Source: Symbiodinium microadriaticum (taxonomy: Eukaryota; Sar; Dinophyceae; Suessiales; Symbiodiniaceae). Taken from it: 64,000 bases of DNA. The translations under genes were made by a program, and so were the position numbers. The notes beneath the pieces are model-generated. The model worked only from the letters and a program-made list of their open reading frames with translations. It did no database searches and was not told the origin of the DNA. Positions 58,801-64,000 of this stretch are shown here, piece by piece (within the stretch, counting starts at the first letter, position 1; every line of letters starts with the position of its first letter). The stretch covers positions 771,761-835,760 of the forward strand of contig LSRX01000136.1 in NCBI GenBank assembly GCA_001939145.1, read 5' to 3'.

Positions 58801-60501
58801 CACACACACACACAGAGACAGCAGCTGAACCAAACCAACCCTGGGCTCAAATGTCCTTGAACGTCAGGACCTTGCAGACGCTGCCGTCTTTCCTGCGGCA
58901 GCATAGCACAAGCCAGCAGCTGACCTCATATCTACCTCGCTGAGTTGTACCATGCATCACTCCACGCAAGATGGCACAGTGTGGAATCACATAGCTCCAG
59001 CTCGCCCCGAAATGGTCGTGTGCATAGAGTTTGGACGCAAAAATTGATTATGTCAGAGAGAGAAGAGGAGACGGCTAAGATGTGGCAACAAATGCAGTAA
59101 TTTATGTTGAGCCACTGCACCTGCAGCATGACATATATCAGTATCAATGAAGGGGAGGCCCCAGCCGGAGCCTTCACCGAAACCCCGAGCCTGGTGAGCT
59201 GAGCCCGCGCCGGCATGCCCCAGCACACGATGGCACGCAGCTCAGGCATTTCCTGGCCAATTGCATGCGACGTGTTTCCTATCGAGCAATCTTCGCATTG
59301 GCAGCAACCCACGTTCCTCGACATGTTTCGCAGTCGCCTCAAACTCCACCTCCCCATCCACCACCATGACCTCAGCCATACCGCAACACTCGACCTGCTC
59401 AGCCCCATGCAGTGCCACCGCACCCTGGTACTTCAGAGAAGGCTTGGCTCGTCTACGTCCCACGACGTGAAACCATCTTCGGTGTGACCCAGGAAATGAC
59501 ACGGTAAAGCCGGCGAGTAAATAGCATGGCGTGTGATGGTCTGCTTGTGAGAGGGAAGGCACCGCTGCGTTGGAGTGGTCGACCTTGTACTGCACCTGAT
59601 GGCAAACGGGTACTGTACCCAGTGTATCCAATTGAAAGAAACACTATGTAGTTGGCTAGCTGGTTCGCCGATAGTCAGCTAGCTATTTGGTTGGATGGAT
59701 AGATAGCTACTTGTAGTTAGTCAGTCGAGTCAATTACCTTCGTTAGTAGGTTACTCGGCTGGTCGCTCGGTTGGTTGCTTGATTGGTCCGCGGTCGGTGG
59801 TTGGTTTGGTTGGGCGATTTTTCGGTGGGTTGGTGGGTGGGTGGGTCTGTGGGTGGGTGGAGTTTCGAGTTCGGAAAGTTCGAAGTTTGACGCCTGCTGG
59901 CTGGTGCGAACTGAGGTGGCTGGTGCGAACCGAGATGCCCAAACTTACGACCTCCAGCACCTTGCAAACCTTCAAACTTTGACTGCAAGCTTTCAGCCTG
60001 CAAGCTTTCAGACTCCCATACCGTCGACTTCGAACGAACTCGCTCGGGACATGGCAAATTGGTCGTTTGGTCCGTTGGTTGGCTGGTTGTGATTCGTTGG
60101 GATGGTTGCTTCAAGGATTGGTGGGTTGTAGGGTTGATTGGTTGGTCCTGGCTCTTTGCATCTACACCTCCCCATACCGGCATTTGCCTGCTCCGGCGTA
60201 TCGGTGGAGTAGATGCCGACGTATTTGCCTTTGGATGAGCAGGCTTGACGGCTGGAAGGGGGAACCTGCTGCTCGCGCTTCTGAAATAAAGTTGACAGCC
60301 GAGCAGCCGCCACAAAGCATGGCCGCGAGAGCACTCAACATCCACTCCGGAGCCTGAGGTGGACTCTGAGTCAACCGCAAGCTGTAGCAGCAGCATCCAT
60401 GTCTGCAGCATTCGGCCAAATATAGCCAAATCTTATCAACCTATCGCCGAGCAGCATTGAAACCAAAAATCGTCACACTCCCAAACTGTTGGACGCCGAG
60501 C
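42858..60501 (-). CDS. ACSBG: Bubblegum-type long-chain acyl-CoA synthetase, 24 exons located
   Basis: Activates long-chain fatty acids to acyl-CoA via acyl-AMP (adenylate-forming superfamily). Exons 5' to 3': 60456-60501 (GSVTIFGFN), 60308-60353 (APEWMLSALAAML), 60188-60228 (KYVGIYSTDTPEQ), about 59313-59394 (EVMVVDGEVEFEATAKH), about 59196-59252 (EMPELRAIVCWG), 58581-58646 (IIYTSGTTGNPKA, the ATP/AMP P-loop), 55379-55438 (TIYFARPYDLK), 55169-55257 (TVFLGVPRVYEKM), 54914-54978 (KKSIATWAKGKGLEY), 54532-54598 (ARDALGLDQCKSLIV), about 54309-54356 (AAPISADTLEYFG), 53700-53777 (VYGMSESSG), 51888-51902 (GEICF), 51675-51718 (GRHIMSGYMANPRQ), 51357-51419 (DKDGWLHSGDK, adenylate-binding Asp), 46451-46517 (VVRITGRYKELIIGA), 46251-46282 (GENIAPVPVE), 46162-46197 (DKIKQLAPALSN), 45938-45991 (VMMVGDNRRFNVALVT), about 45667-45731 (GELPGGDNLTGAALEAL), about 43482-43532 (DPAWQKYIEKAIEET), 43214-43274 (WKIQKFVIAPRDFSV), 42983-43026 (EFTPTMKLKRSVTE, catalytic Lys region), 42858-42896 (EMWKELIDPLYS, TGA). 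The FLGVPRVYEKM and PTMKLKR signatures favour ACSBG over plant-type LACS. The N-terminus and the segment between the P-loop exon and 55438 were not found. The family is usually 650-750 residues; roughly 430 are placed. Confidence 0.93.
44030..44482. repeat. Tetranucleotide microsatellites (CTAC, CATA, GTAT)
   Basis: CTAC repeats (about 44030-44071), CATA repeats (about 44084-44123), then GTAT/GTGT repeats (about 44131-44312) and another GTAT block (about 44427-44482). CATA followed by its complement GTAT can form a long hairpin. All frames are open and give poly-YVCM/YIHT peptides. The tract lies in an ACSBG intron. Confidence 0.95.
44314..44422. mobile_element. Small inverted-repeat element (MITE-like), about 109 bp
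   Basis: The left end (44314-44337) and the right end (44399-44422) are inverted repeats of 24 bases matching at 20, including 13 perfect bases (AAAGTTGGAAACC). The interior has no coding capacity. It is flanked on both sides by GTAT microsatellite, which hides any target duplication. Confidence 0.6.
44940..45400. repeat. Direct and inverted copies of a short non-coding repeat
   Basis: The phrase CCAACCCTGAAACTCACGAA with ACACTG and ATGCTCA following appears at about 44980-45017 and 45217-45253. A shorter copy is at about 44938-44961. Inverted copies (GAGCATTACAGCGTTTCACG at about 45323; GAGCATTGCATTGTTTCGTG at about 45375) close the region. This arrangement suggests a foldback element or nested short elements inside the ACSBG intron. 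Confidence 0.7.
46758..46809. repeat. (GA)n microsatellite
   Basis: GA repeats interrupted once by GATA, in the large ACSBG intron. Confidence 0.95.
46830..49100. other. ACSBG intron interior, nothing else recognised
   Basis: This is the 3' part of the 4.8 kb intron between the exons at 51357-51419 and 46451-46517. Open frames on both strands are short and unremarkable. No RNA gene was recognised. Confidence 0.45.
49113..49259. mobile_element. TA-flanked MITE, 147 bp
   Basis: Perfect 11-bp inverted ends (CTAAGGGTCCA at 49112-49122 and TGGACCCTTAG at 49250-49260) bracket an AT-rich interior of about 130 bases. If TA is the target duplication, the ends are AGGGTCCA and TGGACCCT, the pattern of Tc1/mariner-derived MITEs. 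A second copy of the left end (CCTCCTAAGGGTC) occurs at about 49456-49468, between this element and the intronless gene. No transposase is present. Confidence 0.65.
49560..51227 (-). CDS. Intronless gene nested in ACSBG intron, unknown protein (555 aa)
   Basis: A single uninterrupted frame from ATG at 51227 to TGA at 49560-49562, on the same strand as its host. The first 240 residues are soluble and mixed (QNFVVLSSSETPVATLRCIA, EGVLQLSKLSGAGGRHRLHF, KASSMAIEVEGNIISANAEL). A Cys-rich hydrophobic stretch follows (CMAILLAPCVPLMACLAAIE), then PQPSQ repeats encoded by 15-bp tandem units at about 50275-50330 and a proline-rich linker. A second soluble part (VGNWTSVEGNLGEWQGSAIH, TTTTKYEKMHVIHVLYRLP) ends in a C-terminal membrane segment (FWLKVALAATCLVLVLILVA). 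It is therefore probably anchored in a membrane by its tail. No family was recognised. Every other well-supported gene here has small exons, so the lack of introns, with the spliced-leader relict upstream, indicates a retrogene. No poly(A) tract was seen downstream. Confidence 0.85.
   Translation of the reverse strand: MAARAQVVVKAAQIKKPSAGPDDGLPFATGPKLADVSASVASGSEESLSKAAVEGFQRPAIQDTDQIFAAAQDHYLHLGMARQDPERLKRLQVLDDVCEGKLSEVMSIPQNFVVLSSSETPVATLRCIAFSGMPHVTGVTGFTQGEGVLQLSKLSGAGGRHRLHFLMQEAVKTFEGDEKWNKAKKLNRSLTLTEDRKETVEQWDVEGNYTSKHGLKASSMAIEVEGNIISANAELSNLATMTTHFSSKETKTDYQVAARPQPRQEQSECPGCPCMAILLAPCVPLMACLAAIEACLSCQLCKPQPSQPQPSQPQPSQPSQRAPLCPCCLKRPPPPQKPPPVVGRAVMVGNWTSVEGNLGEWQGSAIHRPGFADGMTKETKGETEKVVHQFFYPKVQDCNGDQTTTTKYEKMHVIHVLYRLPMQRPTIFTAWVHPDQSGAAALRFVQELSAAATARCNSLEGTQAIYQAESSNAVLQRQQHFSHLWKQAAGWSQYGDDVHGAAEQADVQTVVLPEKPKTCGQQAVKWARAQGLQFWLKVALAATCLVLVLILVAQM
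51282..51303 (-). other. Relict dinoflagellate spliced-leader sequence
   Basis: Read on the minus strand, this begins TCCGTAGCCATTTTGG and ends TTCAAG. It matches the 22-nt dinoflagellate spliced leader at 21 positions; the single difference is T for C at position 17. It lies 55 nt upstream of the ATG of the intronless gene, where a trans-spliced leader would sit in the mRNA. The leader is normally added to RNA and is absent from gene loci, so its genomic presence marks a retroposed cDNA. Confidence 0.9.
52660..53350. repeat. Degenerate tandem array, units about 90-120 bp
   Basis: A motif built on GGCACGCATCATCAGCATCAGC followed by a pyrimidine-rich CCCTT stretch and GGGCCA/GGACAAG recurs at least six times with many changes (around 52733, 52866, 52973, 53085, 53125, 53185, 53300). 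Another copy lies at about 58095-58115. The array sits in an ACSBG intron. Long frames through it are not credible genes. Confidence 0.65.
55930..56990. repeat. Degenerate satellite-like array, units about 160-330 bp
   Basis: Four copies of CCTCYGCGACARTGYGTTTT-type sequence (about 55977, 56239, 56405, 56734) alternate with ATGCATGCCCAACC-type sequence (about 56062, 56312, 56480, 56533, 56800, 56936). GTCGCCTAGCG and CCTCAGCGC words recur, with AT-rich AATTAAGT spacers. The array lies in the ACSBG intron region between exons 58581-58646 and 55379-55438. Confidence 0.7.
57100..57400. repeat. Tandem duplication, about 136 bp apart
   Basis: A segment starting CGGGCATCGGTATGTGTA at about 57116 is partly repeated at about 57252 as CGGGCATTGGTATGTGTA, each followed by diverged TTT-rich sequence. 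No gene was recognised. Confidence 0.5.
59640..59870. repeat. TTGG/GGTGGG-rich simple sequence
   Basis: GTTGG, GGTTGG and GTGGGTGGG words dominate. On the minus strand they give a long threonine/proline/asparagine/glutamine-rich open frame (PTDPPTHQPTEKSPNQT style) that spans real ACSBG exons in other frames. This is a repeat-derived artefact. Confidence 0.8.
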
Positions 60502-60509
60502 CTTGTCAC

Positions 60510-63500
60510 TGTCAAGATCAAGCAAACTGGTACTAGGATGGGGAGTATTTGCAGACGCTGCACCGGCGCACCTAATCTAATCACTGGCTGGCTTAATCGC
60601 ATCTGTGCCAACTTGTGCAACGCCTCTGCTACAGTTGCCGATGCAGCTCAAACTCCTTCCCCCTCCTCCCAACTCTATGCAGCTCGATCACTGTATGAAA
60701 GCTTTTGCAAGTTTGCAAGCATCTTCGTAGTAGCCCTTCCATGTCCACTTCGCCCATGCCTGAAGAAACGACGATCAAGCCATCTGCCGCTACAGCATCT
60801 CACTTTGAATGAGTGCGACGTATCACTTTCCATACAAACGGCTGCACAGTCGCATGTGCCTCCCAAGGCAGCGAGGGAGCTTCGCCAGTTCGGACGAGTG
60901 CCGGCACCGGTTTCTCAGCAGCCAAGGCAGGAACCTTCGGCGAAAACAGAACGCTGTGCGTAGTGAGAACTGATCTTACACATTGACATGAGTTGGCATA
61001 TCTTCATTGTCTCCTTCGCTCACAGCAAATGTGTGTGACCTGCCGTCACATGCCCTGCAATCCTCGCATGAAACGTCAACTGAACACTAACCATATCCTG
61101 GGCGGATGTTGGCACATTCGACTGCAACACCGGCGTGTACACAAGGTATTACCAACGACAGAGCACCTTTTCGAACGCGGAGCTGAACCGTGCCGTTACC
61201 CATCACATATAAAAGACTTCACAACGACAATTTCTCATGTGACCATAGTGGAACTTCTTCGGGCCTGCGACACGCGTGGGAATTTCTGAGGTGTATAGCA
61301 CCTATTCAACGTCCAGGCTGTTGCGGAACTCTGAACCTAGGCAACGGCTGATCACCGTCTGCCCGCCGGGAATTGGCCTGCTCTAAAACAATGAGCTCTT
61401 GAAAAAAACGCTTAAGTCCTAAGCCGTTCCAACGAACCTAAGAATGCAATCCGGAGATGTGTGGACCATTCTTCGGATGAGGAGTTTTTGACGGCTTCCG
61501 GGACCTGGTTTCCCTCTTCCCTCTGCAACTTTCTGTCATTTACTGAGCCCTGGAACCATCCAATATGACGGGTTCAGAAAATTTTCTGCTCAAGCATCAG
61601 TTCGAACATGCATCCCGGGATTACCCAAGCTTTAAGCGGGTTCGGCGCGTGCTGGCCTCGCCTAGCTAACCACTGGCGTTGTCAGCAATGAACGAACTGG
61701 CCCAACCGCATCTGATCGTGTGTGCTTGGTGGGCTGCAGGCGCGTGTGTCAACGTGAGTTCGAACTATGAAACTCCCCTCCTGTGCCACTGCTGATCCTG
61801 CTGAGCGCGTGCCGCGGTGTTGGCCAACAACCATAACACTAAATAGCCCGGACCCTCTCGTTTACTCTGCCTCTGTCCCACCCTCTCTCGATGCAGCCTC
61901 GGGGAAGTTCTTCGCGGCTTGTTCCAAAAAGGACGTAAACAACGTCGACCTTCAACATCTGATCATGAAAGTTGTGGCTGGTGGAATTGGAGCGCATGAC
62001 ATGGACGATCAGGATTCTGTTGCATCGAACTGGGCTCCCGGCGGGGTTTCTTGGGCAGACATAATACCGACTTCCGGATACGGCCACCTCTAGCACGTGG
62101 CCAGGTGATGCAGAAAGCTTGCCGGCAGCTCACTGCCCTCACCCATTGCCCATGGAATCCACGACACAATCAAACAATTGGAACACTCCGACCTGTGTCC
62201 TTCACCTTCCGTTCACGTAGACACCCCTGTTCAGACCTTACAAGTTACAAGAACTTACCCACTTGCGCATGGGGCACTTGTGCTCGTAATCAGGGAAGAT
62301 GCCAAAATGCTCCCCCGGCTCGTAAACCGGAGTCTGCGACATTCACCCACCGGGCAGCAACTACATGCCATGCAGCAGGTCCCTGTACAAAGGCAAACTG
62401 TGTTCGCTACATGTCCTAACGGCGCATAATGTGGCAAAGAGCCTTATGGCAAAGAGCCTTTGCCGAAACGCATGAACACATATTACAACTTCAACTGCAC
62501 TATGGACCCACTATGGTGTAGCAGTGTAGCATGTTGCTGTCCTCGCTGCCCGCGACGGCGATGGGTGCCAAAAGGTGTCTCGTCACAACCTTCATATGCT
62601 GCACGACCAAGGAACCACATGAACTGGATTGGTCTGCGCCTGCACCCTTTCCGACATGATGGTCGGTGGCCCAAGACTTGCTAATGCAGATTAAAATTGA
62701 AACTCGTCTGGGCCGAAACTGGCACCGAATCGCAAGCATCCTTGGAAGGCTGCCCTATAGAGGGACCCTAGCAACAGCTCAGTTTTCTTTGCACGTGTTG
62801 TACTATTATCAGTGGGACTATTCAGCCTCAGCCGAGGAGGGTCCCAGCCTGTAACCTAAAACGTAGCTCATTGCGCCTGACAGTGGAAAGATCCGGACGC
62901 CTCGGGTTTTAACAAAGAGTTCAAGGGAGATCTTGGGGAGGAATGGTTCAGGCGGGGAAGTCTGGAGGTGTGCCAAAACACCGTTCTCACGAACCGCGGT
63001 TGCGCACACGCCTCGCCTCGACTGCCACTGCGGCCGAGTTCAAGAATATGGTACCGACGCATCCATGCAAGCATAGACGCCTGGCGAAAACGCAAAACTT
63101 CGGGCCAGTGTGGCCTGGTTTGCCCGCGGGCGTCTGCGAGGAGGGCGTAACCATCTAGTTCACTTTCGGGTATTCGGGTCCTGCTGTGCTCCCTAAGCCC
63201 ACGCGCCTGCTCTTGCTGCGGGATCCGAGGGGCACCGGATGCGTGTAAGGTTTGAACCACGCGTGCTCTCCTCCCGCGCCGATCCCGTTGAGCGAGTCCT
63301 TGCAGGACCCGCCGAAGCTCGTGTTGGTCGCCACGTGCTTAACTCTTGATGTGCCGATCCACGATGTTCGGCGCCTGCAAGGGTTTCCCGCTGCGGCGGG
63401 CGGCGCCACTGCACCCTGCCACTGTGGGCTAGAAGGTGGTGGCCGCTGGGACCTTCCGCCTCTGCCCACGAGTTTCCTGGTTGGCTCAGGTCTCGCTTTC

Positions 63501-64000
63501 TCGCACAGGCGGCATCCAACAGTAGATAGGGAGAAAGCTTAGGTGGGTTGGCAGCCCATAACACGTCGCCGCGTATAACGCGAACGGCGACAAGTGCACG
63601 ACCCACGGCCGAAAGTTCCCCGACGTGTACCAAGGTAACGGCTCGCGCCACTTGTGTGTGTGCACATTCTGATTCAAAGCTGAGGTTGTCGTTAATGGCC
63701 TCCCCACCTGGCAGGGTGCTCAGATTGCGGTGGATGCCACAATCGTGAGCCCAGTCCGCCGGGACGGCCAGCCCCGCCCACGGGCTAGTCCCACGGGCTG
63801 ACCACCAACCGGGCCTCGCTCTCCACCAGGCAGTCGACCGCAAACACCGAGCTTACGGAACTGCGGCAGGCTCTGCGCTGCCGCCTGGTCGTCTTCGGCG
63901 CGGAAGCTGGCGGGAGAGTCAACCGCGGCACCCTCACGTTCTAACGACTGCTCGCGTGCGCAAGGGCTCGCCAGCAGGATCCAGCAGGCGCCATGGTGCG
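60510..64000. other. No supported gene; GC-rich last kilobase
   Basis: The missing 5' exons of the ACSBG gene may lie here. A minus-strand segment near 60820-60940 (VPALAAEKPVPALVRTGEAP) is a weak candidate. From about 62.9 kb GC content rises and a 216-codon minus frame (63193-63843) appears opposite other open frames, with no recognisable motif. Nothing else could be supported. Confidence 0.35.

Noticed and set aside
59743-60429. 228-codon minus-strand frame rich in Thr, Pro, Asn and Gln
   Set aside because: It is driven by the TTGG-rich repeat and overlaps true ACSBG exons that are read in other frames.
63193-63843. 216-codon minus-strand frame in GC-rich DNA
   Set aside because: High GC content makes stop codons rare; no motif or splice evidence was seen.

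Overview
The window looks like nuclear DNA of a dinoflagellate, most likely a Symbiodiniaceae-type alga. Four things support this. Recognisable genes are broken into many small exons (15 to about 160 nt; a few reach 300-800). Splice donors are mostly GC, with some GT and GA, and acceptors are almost always AG followed by G. A gene with dinoflagellate-type sequence (a GKGK linker and a cold-shock-like segment) is present. A near-perfect relict of the dinoflagellate spliced leader precedes an intronless gene. Every gene I can support lies on the minus strand, as expected for a unidirectional gene cluster. Most long open frames are shadows or readable introns, so genes were called from exon-sized conserved segments, splice sites and phase agreement between neighbouring exons.

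Layout. 1-14 kb: scattered minus-strand exons of unrecognised genes and a J-domain gene (8.2-9.5 kb) near a short assembly gap (8066-8101). 14.2-15.9 kb: an unrecognised gene of five phase-compatible exons. 16.9-17.3 kb: a second J-domain gene. 18-23 kb: triplet repeats and isolated exons. 23.4-24.4 kb: an unrecognised four-exon gene. 25.7-26.0 kb: a likely terminal exon. 27.8-29.1 kb: acetate kinase. 29.5-31.3 and 31.6-32.2 kb: two unrecognised genes directly upstream of it. 35.3-35.8 kb: the cold-shock-like gene. 36-42 kb: weak exons, short repeats and a large foldback element.

42.9-60.5 kb is one very large minus-strand gene for a bubblegum-type long-chain acyl-CoA synthetase (ACSBG). I located 24 exons covering the adenylate-forming domain from GFN/APEW to the stop codon. 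Its introns hold microsatellites, two short inverted-repeat elements, two degenerate tandem arrays and, in a 4.8 kb intron, a complete intronless gene (49560-51227). That gene carries the spliced-leader relict 55 nt before its ATG and is best explained as a reverse-transcribed mRNA inserted into the host gene. From 60.5 kb to the end I could not establish genes, and the last kilobase is GC-rich.

Metabolically, acetate kinase (acetate to or from acetyl phosphate) and the acyl-CoA synthetase (fatty acid activation) both handle activated acyl groups. I see no evidence that they are co-regulated beyond sharing a strand.
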